Source: AC-32 sp963704005 (lineage in GTDB: Bacteria > Actinomycetota > Thermoleophilia > Gaiellales > Gaiellaceae). Taken from it: a stretch of 64,000 bases of DNA. Below are positions 8,322 to 16,791 of the stretch, piece after piece. The translations under genes were made by a program, and so were the position numbers. Position 1 is the stretch's first letter. Each line of letters begins with the position of its first letter. The notes under the pieces were generated by a model. That model did not search any database, was not told the origin of the DNA, and worked only from the letters and a program-made list of their open reading frames with translations. The DNA is taken from positions 68,331 through 132,330 of the forward strand of contig CAVPGJ010000003.1 in NCBI GenBank assembly GCA_963704005.1. Reading direction: 5' to 3'.

Positions 8322-9459
8322 AGCACTGATCGTCGACGCGGTTCGCTCGCCGATCGGCAGGCGGAACGGGTCACTGTCGAAGATCCGCGCGGACCAGCTC
8401 GCCGGGCACGTGCTGAACGCGCTCGTCGAGCGGAACGAGCTCGGTCCGGCCGAGGTCGAGGACGTGCAGATGGGCTGCGTCTCGCAGGTCGGCGAGCAGG
8501 GCTGGAACATCGGGCGGATGGCGCCGCTGGTGGCGGGCTGGCCGGAATCGGTGCCGGGGACCACGGTCGACCGGCAGTGCGGCTCGTCGATGCAGTGCAA
8601 CTTCAATGCCGCCGCCGCGATCTGGTCGGGCCAGCTCGACCTGGTCGTCTCGGCCGGGGTCGAGTCGATGTCGCGCGTGCCGATGGGCTCGAGCGGCGGC
8701 GACCTCGCCGAGAAGCTGCTCGAGCGCTTCGAGATCGTTCCGCAGGGGATCTCGGCCGAGCTGATTGCGGACGAGTGGGGCTTCTCGCGCGAGGAGCTCG
8801 ACGCGTACTCGCTGGAGTCGCACCGGCGGGCGCTGGCCGCCGCGGAGGAGGGGCGCTTCGCCGGGGAGATCGTGCCGATCGAGGTCTCGAATCCGCATGT
8901 GGGCACGCTGTTCGCGGTCGACGAGACGCCGCGGGCCGACACCTCCGCGGAGGCGCTGGCCGCGCTGCCGCCGGCGTTCGTGCCCGAGGGGAAGGTGACG
9001 GCGGGCAACTCGAGCCAGATCTGCGACGGGGCCGCGGCCGTGCTGGTCGCGAGCGGGGCCGCCTGCTCGCGGCTCGGGCTCGAGCCGCGGGCGCGCTTCG
9101 CGTCGTTCGGGCTGGCCGGCGTCGACCCGCGGCTGATGCTGCACGGGAACCCGCAGGCGTCGGAGCGCGCGCTCGCGCGGGCAGGGCTCGGCTGGGACGA
9201 CGTCGCGGTCGTCGAGGTCAACGAGGCCTTCGCATCGGTGGCGCTGCAGTTCCTCCGCGACGCAGGGCTTCAGGAACGGGTCGCAGACGTGAACCCGAAC
9301 GGGGGCGGGATCTCGCTCGGGCACCCACTCGGCGCGACGGGCGCGCGGATCACGGCGACGCTGCTGAACGAGCTCGAGCGTCGCGAGGCGCGCTACGGCC
9401 TGGCCACGATGTGCATCGGCTTCGGCCAGGCGATCGCCGCCGTGATCGAGCGGCTGTAG
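8314..9459 (+). CDS. Thiolase (acetyl-CoA acyltransferase)
   Basis: Catalyses thiolytic cleavage or condensation of acyl-CoA in beta-oxidation or related pathways. The 381-residue length is normal. All catalytic features are present: nucleophile Cys in DRQCGSSMQ, the NEAF motif (VVEVNEAFASV), His in GGGISLGHPLGATGAR, and the second Cys in ATMCIGFGQ. ATG 8314 lies inside the end of the cyclase-fusion gene (8-base overlap), so translation is likely coupled. It is followed by a 3-hydroxyacyl-CoA dehydrogenase, and the pair forms two consecutive beta-oxidation steps. Chain-length preference is not clear. Confidence 0.93.
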   Translation: MPEALIVDAVRSPIGRRNGSLSKIRADQLAGHVLNALVERNELGPAEVEDVQMGCVSQVGEQGWNIGRMAPLVAGWPESVPGTTVDRQCGSSMQCNFNAAAAIWSGQLDLVVSAGVESMSRVPMGSSGGDLAEKLLERFEIVPQGISAELIADEWGFSREELDAYSLESHRRALAAAEEGRFAGEIVPIEVSNPHVGTLFAVDETPRADTSAEALAALPPAFVPEGKVTAGNSSQICDGAAAVLVASGAACSRLGLEPRARFASFGLAGVDPRLMLHGNPQASERALARAGLGWDDVAVVEVNEAFASVALQFLRDAGLQERVADVNPNGGGISLGHPLGATGARITATLLNELERREARYGLATMCIGFGQAIAAVIERL

Positions 9460-9528
9460 GCGCGCGCGAAAGAGTCACGCTCTCGGCGCCGCCCGGGCAC
9501 AGACGCGTCACACGGCCTCGGGTAGCGT

Positions 9529-9600
9529 CACCCACGAGGGTGGCGGGCAGTCTTCCCCACCCTGGGTGGGGGAATTGGGTTCTCACGCGCGCGCGCGTGA
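9529..9600. promoter_or_regulatory. Cluster of three inverted repeats between thiolase and hydroxyacyl-CoA dehydrogenase
   Basis: Three dyads stand in the 160-base gap. CACCC-acga-GGGTG lies at 9529-9542. An 8-bp perfect dyad around one T (CCCCACCC-T-GGGTGGGG) lies at 9555-9571. An 18-base perfect palindrome of alternating CG flanked by TCA/TGA lies at 9583-9600, ending 19 bases before the next start. No T-run follows any of them, so they are not classic intrinsic terminators. They could be regulator sites or weak terminators. Confidence 0.45.
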
Positions 9601-9619
9601 ACCTCTAGGATCGCGCGCC

Positions 9620-10480
9620 GTGGAGATCTCGCGCGTCGGCGTCGTCGGGCTCGGCACCATGGGCGCCGGGATCGCGCAGGTCTGCCTCCAGGCCGGGCTC
9701 GAGGTGATCGGCCGCGAGGTCGAGCCGGAGCTCGGCGAGCGCGCGCGCCAGACGATCGGCCATTACCTCACCCGCGGCGTCGAGAAGGGGCGGCTGGACG
9801 AGGAGGAGAAGGACGCGGCGCTCGGCCGCCTCTCACTCGTCACCGACCTGGCCGAGCTCGCCTCGTGCGGGCTCGTAATCGAGGCCGCCTTCGAGGACCT
9901 CGACGTCAAACGGGAGCTCTTCGCCGAGCTCGACCGGATTGTCGCGCCGCCGGCCATCCTCGCCACGAACACCTCGGCGCTCTCGGTCACGCAGATCGCC
10001 GAGGCGACGCAGACCCGGGAGCGCGTCGTCGGGATGCACTTCTTCAACCCGGCGCCCGTGCTGCCGCTCGTCGAGGTGATTCGCACCGCGCACACGAGCG
10101 ACGAGGTCTTCGACACCGCCTACGCCTTCGCCCAGCGGATCGGCAAGGAGCCGGTTGCGTGCAACGACACTCCCGGCTTCATCGTCAACCGGATCCTGAT
10201 TCCGCTTCTGAACGACTGCGTGCGCGTCCTCGACGAGGCGCGGGTCGCCCCGGACGACGTCGACCGCGCGATGCGCTTCGGCGCCAACTGGCCGATCGGC
10301 CCGTGCGCGCTGATCGACCTGATCGGCGTCGACGTCCACGTCCACGCGTCGGAAGCACTCCACGCCGCGCTCGGCGAGGAGCGGATGGCGCCTCCCCAGC
10401 GGCTCCTCGAGATGCAGCAAGCCGGGCTGCTCGGCCGCAAGAGCGGCCACGGCTTCTACGACTACGAGCCGCTTTCGTAG
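9620..10480 (+). CDS. 3-hydroxybutyryl-CoA dehydrogenase
   Basis: NAD(P)-dependent oxidation of 3-hydroxyacyl-CoA, or the reverse reduction of acetoacetyl-CoA. A 286-residue product from GTG 9620. The Rossmann motif GLGTMGAGIAQ is near the N-terminus, the catalytic His-containing segment is GMHFFNPAPVLPLVEVI, and NDTPGFIVNRIL and the C-terminal GRKSGHGFYDYE are diagnostic. A longer frame upstream to 9566 would read through the palindrome cluster, so I chose GTG. It pairs functionally with the upstream thiolase. Confidence 0.92.
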   Translation: MEISRVGVVGLGTMGAGIAQVCLQAGLEVIGREVEPELGERARQTIGHYLTRGVEKGRLDEEEKDAALGRLSLVTDLAELASCGLVIEAAFEDLDVKRELFAELDRIVAPPAILATNTSALSVTQIAEATQTRERVVGMHFFNPAPVLPLVEVIRTAHTSDEVFDTAYAFAQRIGKEPVACNDTPGFIVNRILIPLLNDCVRVLDEARVAPDDVDRAMRFGANWPIGPCALIDLIGVDVHVHASEALHAALGEERMAPPQRLLEMQQAGLLGRKSGHGFYDYEPLS

Positions 10481-12094
10481 CTAACCCGACAGCCGTGCCC
10501 AGACGTTGTCGACGAGCCGGGCCACCGACGGCGCGCCGATCGAGTCGGGGAAGTCGAGCGCACCTGCCGCGAAGACTCCGGCGCCCGAAGCGGCCCGGTA
10601 GTACGTCATCTCGGCGTCGTGGTCGCCGATCGCGTGCGAGATCCGCGCGAGCACGATCGTCCCGGAAGGCGAGGCCGCGACCCGCCGGTCGACCTCGATC
10701 CCGTTGTGGCCGAACGTCGAGCCGTTCACGAGCCCGGTGCCGGCGAAGGCCCAGGGAGCGCTGAGCAGGCCCTGCACGACGTACGGCTTCTCGTTCGCGC
10801 CGTAGTCGCTCGCCGTGTACTGGACACCGACCAGCGCGGCCTCGGGCCGGCCGATCCTCCGCCACATCGCGATCCTGCGCAGATGGTGCCCCTCGCGGTT
10901 CACCTTCCAGAAGAAGTTGTTCGCCGAGAGGAACATCAGGTTGCCGCCGAGATCGCGAAAGCGCTCGACCACGTCATACACATGGCTAGTGACGTACTCC
11001 TCGTGCCCGGCGAAGACGACCAAGTCGTAAGAGTTCCGCAGCGCCTCGCCGCTTGCGACCGCGGACAGGTCGTCGTCGGAGAGGTAGTCGGCCGTCTTGC
11101 CGCTCTGCCGCAGCCAGCCGAAGAAGGCCGCGTTCCAGTCGCGGAAGCGGTAGGGGAGACCAGGATCGATGTAGGGCCGGCGCAGGTCGATGGTCGGGCT
11201 GGCACCGCCGACGTACCACGAGTCGCCCCAGCCGTCGCCGCTCGCGTCGCGGAAGTTGTACGCCTGCCAGGTGTTGGTCGGGACGATGACTGCGACCCGC
11301 TGGCTGGCGGGCGACGGCGCCCGCACCACGAGCGGGGCGTAGCCGACCCTCCCGTCCGAGGTCGTGACGCGCAGGAAGTAGACGCCGCTCGGCCAGGAAT
11401 CGGTGTGCGGGATCAGCACGTGGAGGGTGTGCGGGGCGTTTCGGTTTCCGCGCCAGTCGAGCCGCACGGATGAGGTCTGGACAACCGCGTTCGTGTAGGC
11501 GTCGCGTGTTCCCGGCGAGCCGGGGCTCCGGTAGGAGAGGAACTGGATCCGGACGGCCGGCGCGTCGGTCGCGATCGAGACCGCGGCCTGCGCACCCTGC
11601 GGGTAGCTCGGCCGGAGGAACGAGACCTCGACCCCGAGGATCCGGACCACGAGCCCGCTCGTCAGCCGGTGGGCCCTCGGCGGCTCGAAGCCGTAGACGC
11701 GCTGGCTTCCGTTCGTGCCCGTGACCACGAAACGGAGCAGGTAGGTGCGGGGATCGAGGCCCCGGCGCGGCTGCCAGACGATCGTCTGCCGCCCGGCGGC
11801 CAGCTGGCGCTTGTCCTCCCAGACGATCTTCACGGGCCGCCGCACCTCGTCGGTCGCGACCGCTTGCACCCGCACCGTCCCGGGGCGGTCGAGGCGGAAG
11901 CGGATCAGCGCGCGGTCGCGCAGGCCGTCGCCGTTGGGGCTCACGGTCGCAAGCTGGCGCGTGTCGCCGAGGAACGGCTTGCCGCCGTTCGAGACGCTCA
12001 GCCCGAGCAGGTGCGGCGGGCCGACCGAGGCGGGCGCGCGGCCGACCGCGAGCAGGGCCGCGACGAGGGACAGGGCGAGGAGAGATGCGCGCAT
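10481..12094 (-). CDS. Secreted protein with an N,N-dimethylformamidase beta-subunit-like domain
   Basis: A 537-residue exported protein. MRASLLALSLVAALLAVGRA is a signal peptide; I chose ATG 12094 because the frame upstream lacks protein character. Residues about 30-280 are beta-rich (SPNGDGLRDRALIRFRLDRP is an FlgD/Ig-like motif), and residues about 290-537 match the large-subunit domain of N,N-dimethylformamidase-like proteins (VIVPTNTWQAYNF, DLVVFAGHEEYVT, LGGNLMFLSANNFFWKV). Family members are often unassigned secreted proteins, so amidase activity is not implied. It is convergent with the preceding dehydrogenase; the stops are adjacent. Confidence 0.75.
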   Translation of the reverse strand: MRASLLALSLVAALLAVGRAPASVGPPHLLGLSVSNGGKPFLGDTRQLATVSPNGDGLRDRALIRFRLDRPGTVRVQAVATDEVRRPVKIVWEDKRQLAAGRQTIVWQPRRGLDPRTYLLRFVVTGTNGSQRVYGFEPPRAHRLTSGLVVRILGVEVSFLRPSYPQGAQAAVSIATDAPAVRIQFLSYRSPGSPGTRDAYTNAVVQTSSVRLDWRGNRNAPHTLHVLIPHTDSWPSGVYFLRVTTSDGRVGYAPLVVRAPSPASQRVAVIVPTNTWQAYNFRDASGDGWGDSWYVGGASPTIDLRRPYIDPGLPYRFRDWNAAFFGWLRQSGKTADYLSDDDLSAVASGEALRNSYDLVVFAGHEEYVTSHVYDVVERFRDLGGNLMFLSANNFFWKVNREGHHLRRIAMWRRIGRPEAALVGVQYTASDYGANEKPYVVQGLLSAPWAFAGTGLVNGSTFGHNGIEVDRRVAASPSGTIVLARISHAIGDHDAEMTYYRAASGAGVFAAGALDFPDSIGAPSVARLVDNVWARLSG

Positions 12095-12150
12095 CACCCA
12101 TGATTGTCGCGCCTCGCGGACGGGTTTACCGTTTCCTAACAAGCCGCTTA

Positions 12151-12178
12151 TTGCGAACACATCGCCTTGACCGATACT
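12151..12178 (+). promoter_or_regulatory. Putative sigma-70-type promoter with a very short leader
   Basis: A -35-like TTGCGA (12151-12156), a 16-base spacer and a -10-like GATACT (12173-12178) lie only 8 bases before ATG 12187, so the transcript would be leaderless or nearly so. The gap to the divergent gene is A+T-richer than its surroundings. Confidence 0.4.
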
Positions 12179-12186
12179 TCGGGCAC

Positions 12187-12681
12187 ATGAGACGGCTTCT
12201 GCTCCTGCCTGCCACCGCACTCGCGCTCGCCCTGCCGGCTGCCCTGCTCGCGGCCGACGCTAGCGACGGCACGATGTCGGTCAAGCGCGGCCGGGCGCTG
12301 ATCGTCTTCAACAAGCTCACGGGAACGGCGATCGGGCGCATGGCGACCGGCAAGGTCCGGATCAGGGTGCTGCGGCCCAAGAAGGACGCCCCGCCCGAGT
12401 TTCATCACTGCCGCAAGCACATGCTCAACCGGACGACGACCGTCTGCCAGGGCAAGAAGCTCACGTTCCGCGCGCTCGACGGGCACTACGTGATCAGGCT
12501 GCAGGGAACGGGGATCTTCATGTCGGTGGCGGGCCAGGGCATCGGCTCGACGGACGGTGCCGGCATTCCGGGCCTCTCGAACGGCGTCATGTCGTTCGAC
12601 GACGGCCCCTACGGGACGATCCCCGATGACCCGACGCCGTTCACGCTCGGGGCGCCACCGCCACCGCCGCAGCGGCGGTGA
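12187..12681 (+). CDS. Exported protein of unknown function
   Basis: A 164-residue protein with a clear signal peptide (MRRLLLLPATALALALPAALL, cleavage probably after AADA). The mature part is beta-rich (VKRGRALIVFNKLTGTAIGR) and has one CRKHM ... TVCQ cysteine pair that could form a disulfide. It ends with a low-complexity proline tail (APPPPPQRR). The family is unknown to me; similar short secreted actinobacterial proteins are annotated as hypothetical. It lies 25 bases upstream of a response regulator but probably has its own promoter. Confidence 0.7.
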   Translation: MRRLLLLPATALALALPAALLAADASDGTMSVKRGRALIVFNKLTGTAIGRMATGKVRIRVLRPKKDAPPEFHHCRKHMLNRTTTVCQGKKLTFRALDGHYVIRLQGTGIFMSVAGQGIGSTDGAGIPGLSNGVMSFDDGPYGTIPDDPTPFTLGAPPPPPQRR

Positions 12682-12706
12682 CGGGCGTCTCTGGCATTCT
12701 GAGGCC

Positions 12707-13411
12707 ATGGCAGCCAAGGCTCAGAGCGTGCTGGTGGTCGAGGACGAGACCTCGATCGCCTCGTTCGTCGCGCTCTATCTGAAGAACGCCGGCTACGGCA
12801 TCAGCACGGTCGGGACCGGCCAGGAGGCCCTCGACGCGCTCGCGCGCGAGCGGCCGGACCTGATCGTCCTCGACCTGATGCTCCCGGACCTCGACGGGAT
12901 CGAGGTCTGCAAGCGCGTGCGCCAGAGCTCGGACGTCCCGATCCTGATGCTGACCGCGCGCGACGAGGACGTGGACAAGATCATCGGCCTCGAGGTCGGC
13001 GCCGACGACTACCTGACGAAGCCGTTCAACCCGCGCGAGCTCGTCGCGCGCGTCAAGTCGATCCTGCGCCGCAGCGTCCCCGAGCGCCGCGAGCTGCAGA
13101 CACGCCAGATCACCCACGGCAAGCTCGAGATCGACGCGGGCCGGCGCGAGGTGCAGGTGGACGGCGAGGAGATCCAGCTCGCGCCGAAGGAGTTCGACCT
13201 GCTCTGGGAGCTGCTCGACCACCACGGAGTCGTGCTGACGCGCGACCAGCTGCTCGAACGCGTCTGGGGCTACACCTTCGCCGGGGACACGCGAACCGTG
13301 GACGTGCACGTCCGGCAGCTGCGCCGGAAACTCGGCGACGCCTCGCCGATCGTGACCGTGTGGGGGGTCGGCTACAAGGTCGCTCCCGCCCGGGACGCGG
13401 CGCCGGCCTAG
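12707..13411 (+). CDS. OmpR/PhoB-family response regulator
   Basis: A 234-residue two-domain regulator. The receiver has the acidic pair (VVEDE), phosphoacceptor Asp in IVLDLMLPDLDG, switch Thr in MLTARDE and Lys in LTKPFNPRELV. The C-terminal winged helix has KEFDLLWELLDHHGVVLTR and RTVDVHVRQLRRKLGD. It forms a two-component system with the kinase that starts 15 bases downstream. Target genes are unknown; the neighbouring secreted protein is a possible one. ATG 12707 is chosen because the upstream extension runs into the preceding gene. Confidence 0.94.
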   Translation: MAAKAQSVLVVEDETSIASFVALYLKNAGYGISTVGTGQEALDALARERPDLIVLDLMLPDLDGIEVCKRVRQSSDVPILMLTARDEDVDKIIGLEVGADDYLTKPFNPRELVARVKSILRRSVPERRELQTRQITHGKLEIDAGRREVQVDGEEIQLAPKEFDLLWELLDHHGVVLTRDQLLERVWGYTFAGDTRTVDVHVRQLRRKLGDASPIVTVWGVGYKVAPARDAAPA

Positions 13412-13426
13412 CCGGAGCTCGCGGCC

Positions 13427-14809
13427 ATGCTTCGGTCGCTCCGCTTCCAGCTCCCGGCGTTCTTTCTGCTCGGGGTCGTCCTTGCGGGCCTGGTCTCGGC
13501 GGCGATCGCGCTGCGGCTCTTCCAGAGCTACGCGCAGAACCGCGCCCGCGCGCAGGACTACGCCGAGCTCTCGAACGAGGCGAACGGCCTGACCAAGCTC
13601 TACAGGAAGCAGGCCGGGTTGAAGCTGCTGTCCGCGAAGTACCTCGAGCTGGCGACGGGCGGCGACAAGATCTTCTACAGCGGCATCCCGATCTTCCCCG
13701 GCCAGGGGCCGTCGGCCTTCCGTCCTCTGCCAAAGGGCGCGGTCGATGTCACGCGGGTGAAGCAAGGAGGGCCGGTTCGCTTCGTCTTCCGCCCTCCGGG
13801 AGCACGGCAGCTCCACCTTGGAGTGGCAAGGCCGCTGAAGGTCGGACGGCAGACCTTCGGCGTGATCGCGGTGGCCAAGCCCCGGACGATCCTGAACCAG
13901 CACTGGCTTGCCCTGATCGAGCGGTTGCTGCTGGCGTTCGCGGGCGGCGTCGTCGTCGCCGGGGCGTTCGGCTGGTACCTCTCGCGGCGGATCACGACCC
14001 CGGTGCTGGAGCTCTCCCGCGCCGCCGACGAGATCGCAGGCGGGCAGTACGACGTCGACGTGCCGGAGGTCCCGGGAGGCGGCGAGATCGACCAGCTGGC
14101 CGGGCGCTTCCGCGAGATGGCCTCACGCCTCGCCGAGGCCGAGCAGCTGGAGCGGAACTTCCTGATGACCGTCTCGCACGAGCTGCGCACGCCCTTGACC
14201 GCGATCCGCGGCCACGTCGGGGTGCTCCGCGAGGGCGTCGTCACCGACGAGGAGTCGCGAGCCGAGTCGCTGGCCGTGATCGCCGCCGAGGCTGCGCGGC
14301 TCGAGCGGTTGGTCGGCGACGTGCTCGACCTCGCCAAGCTCGGCGCCCACCGCTTCACGGTACTGCGCGAGGAGGTCGAGATGGAGATGCTCGTCGACCG
14401 CGTTTATGTGACGTTCAGCGAGGAGGCCCGCCGCCGGGGGATCGACTACCGCTGCCAGGTGGACGCCAAGCCGGTGATCGTCTCGGACGGCGACCGCGTG
14501 CTTCAGATCATCTCGAACCTGCTCGCGAACGCCTTCCGCTGGACTCCGGACGGCGGGCGCGTCGACCTCGAGCTGAGCGCGACCGATGGGACGGTCTACG
14601 TCGCGGTCGACGACAGCGGCCCCGGGATCCGGCCCTCGGAGCGGGAGCGGATCTTCCGCCCGTTCTGGTCCCGCGGCGGCGGCGGCACCGGGCTCGGCCT
14701 CGCCATCGCGCGCGAGCTGGCGCTGGCGCTCGGCGGCCAGCTCCGCCTCGAGACCTCTCCCGAGGGCGGCAGCCGCTTCGAGCTGGTCTTACCGGCGAAT
14801 CCCCGCTAG
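13427..14809 (+). CDS. Sensor histidine kinase (HAMP-HisKA-HATPase)
   Basis: A 460-residue membrane kinase. TM1 is about residues 5-28 (LPAFFLLGVVLAGLVSAAIA), an extracytoplasmic sensor follows to about 160, then TM2 (LLLAFAGGVVVAGAFGWYL). HAMP is about 186-240, the phospho-acceptor H-box is MTVSHELRTPLTAIRGH, the N-box NLLANAFRWTPDGG, G1 DDSGPGIRPSE and G2 GGTGLGLAIA. All catalytic boxes are intact. It is the cognate partner of the upstream response regulator. The stop overlaps the convergent CBS gene by 4 bases. The sensed signal is not visible. Confidence 0.94.
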   Translation: MLRSLRFQLPAFFLLGVVLAGLVSAAIALRLFQSYAQNRARAQDYAELSNEANGLTKLYRKQAGLKLLSAKYLELATGGDKIFYSGIPIFPGQGPSAFRPLPKGAVDVTRVKQGGPVRFVFRPPGARQLHLGVARPLKVGRQTFGVIAVAKPRTILNQHWLALIERLLLAFAGGVVVAGAFGWYLSRRITTPVLELSRAADEIAGGQYDVDVPEVPGGGEIDQLAGRFREMASRLAEAEQLERNFLMTVSHELRTPLTAIRGHVGVLREGVVTDEESRAESLAVIAAEAARLERLVGDVLDLAKLGAHRFTVLREEVEMEMLVDRVYVTFSEEARRRGIDYRCQVDAKPVIVSDGDRVLQIISNLLANAFRWTPDGGRVDLELSATDGTVYVAVDDSGPGIRPSERERIFRPFWSRGGGGTGLGLAIARELALALGGQLRLETSPEGGSRFELVLPANPR

Positions 14810-15183
14810 GCGTCCGCGGTGCTCCAGCGGGCGACGTCGCGGATGCTGATGATCCCGACGGCGCGGTCGTCCTCGACGATCGGCACGTGCCGGAAGCCGT
14901 TGTCGAGCATGACCTTCGCCGCGTCCGCCGGGGAGGCGTCCGGCCCGAGCGTGATCGGGTCCGACGTCATCCACTCGCGCACGCGCGCCTCGCTCGTGTG
15001 CACGCGGCCCGCGACCGCGCGCGTGAGGTCGCGCTCGGTGACGATCCCGATCAGCGTTCCGTAGTCCGAGACGACGGCCGAGCTGACCTTGCGCTCGACC
15101 ATCTTCTGGGCCGTCTCGCCGATCGTGTCCTCCGGCGCGACGGTCAACACGTCACCTGTCATCAGCTCGCGGAGCGTGGTCAC
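14806..15183 (-). CDS. Two-CBS-domain protein
   Basis: A 125-residue protein made of two CBS motifs (residues about 1-60 and 66-125; signatures VTVAPEDTIGETAQKMVERK, GIVTERDLTRA, HVPIVEDDRAVGIISIRDVA). Tandem CBS pairs bind adenosine nucleotides and report energy state. It is a stand-alone regulatory module with no enzyme attached. ATG 15183 overlaps the stop of the FMN-reductase gene by 4 bases, so the two are translationally coupled. A second, longer CBS protein lies at 23843-24292. Confidence 0.88.
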   Translation of the reverse strand: MTTLRELMTGDVLTVAPEDTIGETAQKMVERKVSSAVVSDYGTLIGIVTERDLTRAVAGRVHTSEARVREWMTSDPITLGPDASPADAAKVMLDNGFRHVPIVEDDRAVGIISIRDVARWSTADA

Positions 15184-15734
15184 GCCGCGAGCGTAACACC
15201 CTCCGTTACCTCGACAAGGGCTTCGAGCAGCGCGGCGATCTCGGCGCGGACCTCGTCGTCGGCGAGTTCCCCGTCCTCGTCGAAGCGCATGAACGCCTCG
15301 CGGACGAGCACCTCCGGCTCCTCGACCACGACGGCTCCGGGGAACTCGAGCGCGTCGCGGAGCTGCTGCTGGGCCCGGGCGGTGCCGCCGAGGCCGGTCG
15401 AGGCGCCCATGATCGCGACCGGCTTGCGGGCGAGCGGGGAGGCGAGGGCCGGGCGCGAGGCCCAGTCGATCGCGTTCTTGAGCACGCCCGGCAGGCCGTG
15501 GTTGTACTCCGGCGTCGCGATCAGGAGCGCGTCGGCCTCGCGGATCGCGTGCTTGAAGGCCGCGACGCTCTCGGGATCGCCGGCCGCCTCGACGTCTCCG
15601 TCGTAGTGCGGCAGGTGGCGCACGTCGAACTCGACGAATTCCGTCCCGGCCGGCGCGAGCTCGCGCGCGGCCCGGAGCAGCGCCTTGTTGTGCGAGCCGG
15701 CGCGCAGGCTGCCGGCAATCCCGAGGATCTGCAT
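15180..15734 (-). CDS. NADPH-dependent FMN reductase / flavodoxin-like oxidoreductase
   Basis: A 184-residue flavodoxin-fold reductase of the NADPH-dependent FMN reductase/azoreductase group. The FMN phosphate loop GIAGSLRAGSHN is at the N-terminus, and ATPEYNHGLPGVLKNAIDW is the family signature. It could supply reduced flavin or detoxify quinones. The order yceI-reductase-CBS on the minus strand has 5-base or overlapping spacings, so the three genes are probably one MarR-controlled operon. Confidence 0.9.
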   Translation of the reverse strand: MQILGIAGSLRAGSHNKALLRAARELAPAGTEFVEFDVRHLPHYDGDVEAAGDPESVAAFKHAIREADALLIATPEYNHGLPGVLKNAIDWASRPALASPLARKPVAIMGASTGLGGTARAQQQLRDALEFPGAVVVEEPEVLVREAFMRFDEDGELADDEVRAEIAALLEALVEVTEGVTLAA

Positions 15735-15739
15735 CGTGC

Positions 15740-16244
15740 TTACGCCTCCTTGGTCGCCGAGACGGCGGCCGTGAGCTGGACGGTGGTGGTGCCCCAGTCG
15801 AAGGCGCCGCCGGCGTCGACGACCAGGCGCTCGTCGCCGGCCTTGCCGGTGCCGACGCCGCGGACGCGCCCGTCGAGCTCGATCTCGAACGGGGTGTCCT
15901 TGATGGTCAGCTCCGCGCGGACGTGGAACGCGTCCTCGCCCGTGGACTCGACGGCGGTCGAGCGGAACCGGATCTCCGGGTGCCTCTCGGCGTCGAGGAA
16001 GTCAGGCGAGGCGCAGGTGCGCGTCGCGCTGGTCGTTGTCGGTGCTGATGCTCTCGACGCGGATCGTGCCGGCGAACGACGGCTCGTCGCCGCCGTCGAT
16101 GCGGCCCTCGTAGTCGGTGAAGCGCCCGACGATCGTGCTGAACAGGTCGCTCGTGTCGGTGACCTGGAAGCCGATCGTGGTGTGAACCGGGTCGACGGCC
16201 CAGGTGCCGGCCGGAATGACGGTCTTGCTTGCAACTGCGGACAT
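15740..16244 (-). pseudogene. YceI-family lipid-binding protein, split by one frameshift
   Basis: YceI proteins are lipocalin-like beta barrels that bind isoprenoid lipids and are linked to acid or oxidative stress. From ATG 16244 the product reads MSAVASKTVIPAGTWAVDPV and keeps family motifs (VHTTIGFQV, VGRFTDYEGRI) to DQRDAHLR. There the frame breaks and SPDFLDAERHPEIRFRS continues one frame over. One extra G near 16010-16012 (plus strand CGAGGCGC) explains the break; removing it restores a protein of about 167 residues ending at 15740. No signal peptide is visible. The promoter upstream is bracketed by matching operators shared with marR. Confidence 0.8.
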
Positions 16245-16271
16245 CGGTGTGTCTGCTCCTTTCAGGTATAC

Positions 16272-16314
16272 TTGAGTCGTCAACAATCATAGCGGAGAAC
16301 CATTGAGTCGTCAA
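16272..16314 (-). promoter_or_regulatory. yceI promoter bracketed by two identical MarR-type operators
   Basis: On the minus strand, TTGACG (-35, 16309-16314), a 17-base spacer and TATGAT (-10, 16286-16291) form a near-consensus promoter. The 12-mer TTGAGTCGTCAA, a TTGA-N4-TCAA dyad, occurs at 16272-16283 and again at 16303-16314, 31 bases (three helical turns) apart. One copy covers the -35 box; the other covers the expected start point. A marR gene starts at 16354 on the other strand. Autoregulated repression of yceI is the natural reading; it is inferred. Confidence 0.75.
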
Positions 16315-16353
16315 GTATTGAGCGCACAAGTAATAGCACGCGGAGGAGCCGAG

Positions 16354-16791
16354 GTGGAGGCGTTCGCGGCGCTGCTGCGGGCGCATGCCGAAACGACCCG
16401 CGGCTTCAATGCCGACCTGGTCGCCGAGCACGACCTGACGCTGAGCGACTATGAGGTGCTGCTGCGCCTGGCGCACGCGCCCGACCGCCGCCTGCGCCGT
16501 GTCGATCTCGCCGAGGAGGTCGTCCTGACCCCGTCGGGGATCACGCGCCTGCTGGCCGGGCTCGAGCAGAGCGGCTGGGTCGAGCGGGCCTCGTGCGACA
16601 CCGACGCCCGCGTGACCTACGCGCAGCTCACGGACGAAGGGCTCGAGAAGCTCCGCGCGGCCGCCAAGAGCCACGTTGCCTCGATCCGCAGCCTCTTCGC
16701 CGAGCGCTTCACGCCGAGCGAGCTCGAAGCCCTGCGCGACCTCCTCCAGCGCTTGCCGCTGGACGAGGACGTGACTAGCTGCGAGCCGTAG
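16354..16791 (+). CDS. MarR-family transcriptional regulator
   Basis: A 145-residue winged-helix repressor. The recognition helix and wing region reads VVLTPSGITRLLAGLEQSGW followed by ERASCDTDARVTYAQLTDEG, the family signature. GTG 16354 is preferred over the upstream TTG 16303 because it follows a perfect GGAGGAG five bases away and because 16303 lies inside the operator repeat. It is divergent from yceI and probably represses it from the paired TTGA-N4-TCAA sites. The lone Cys in the wing (ASCDTDA) could be redox-sensitive, but that is speculation. Confidence 0.9.
   Translation: MEAFAALLRAHAETTRGFNADLVAEHDLTLSDYEVLLRLAHAPDRRLRRVDLAEEVVLTPSGITRLLAGLEQSGWVERASCDTDARVTYAQLTDEGLEKLRAAAKSHVASIRSLFAERFTPSELEALRDLLQRLPLDEDVTSCEP

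Noticed and set aside
9555..9571. Intrinsic terminator after the thiolase
   Set aside because: No T-run follows the 8-bp dyad on either strand.
16303..16353. Upstream TTG start for marR
   Set aside because: It lies inside the operator repeat and lacks a ribosome site. GTG 16354 has GGAGGAG.
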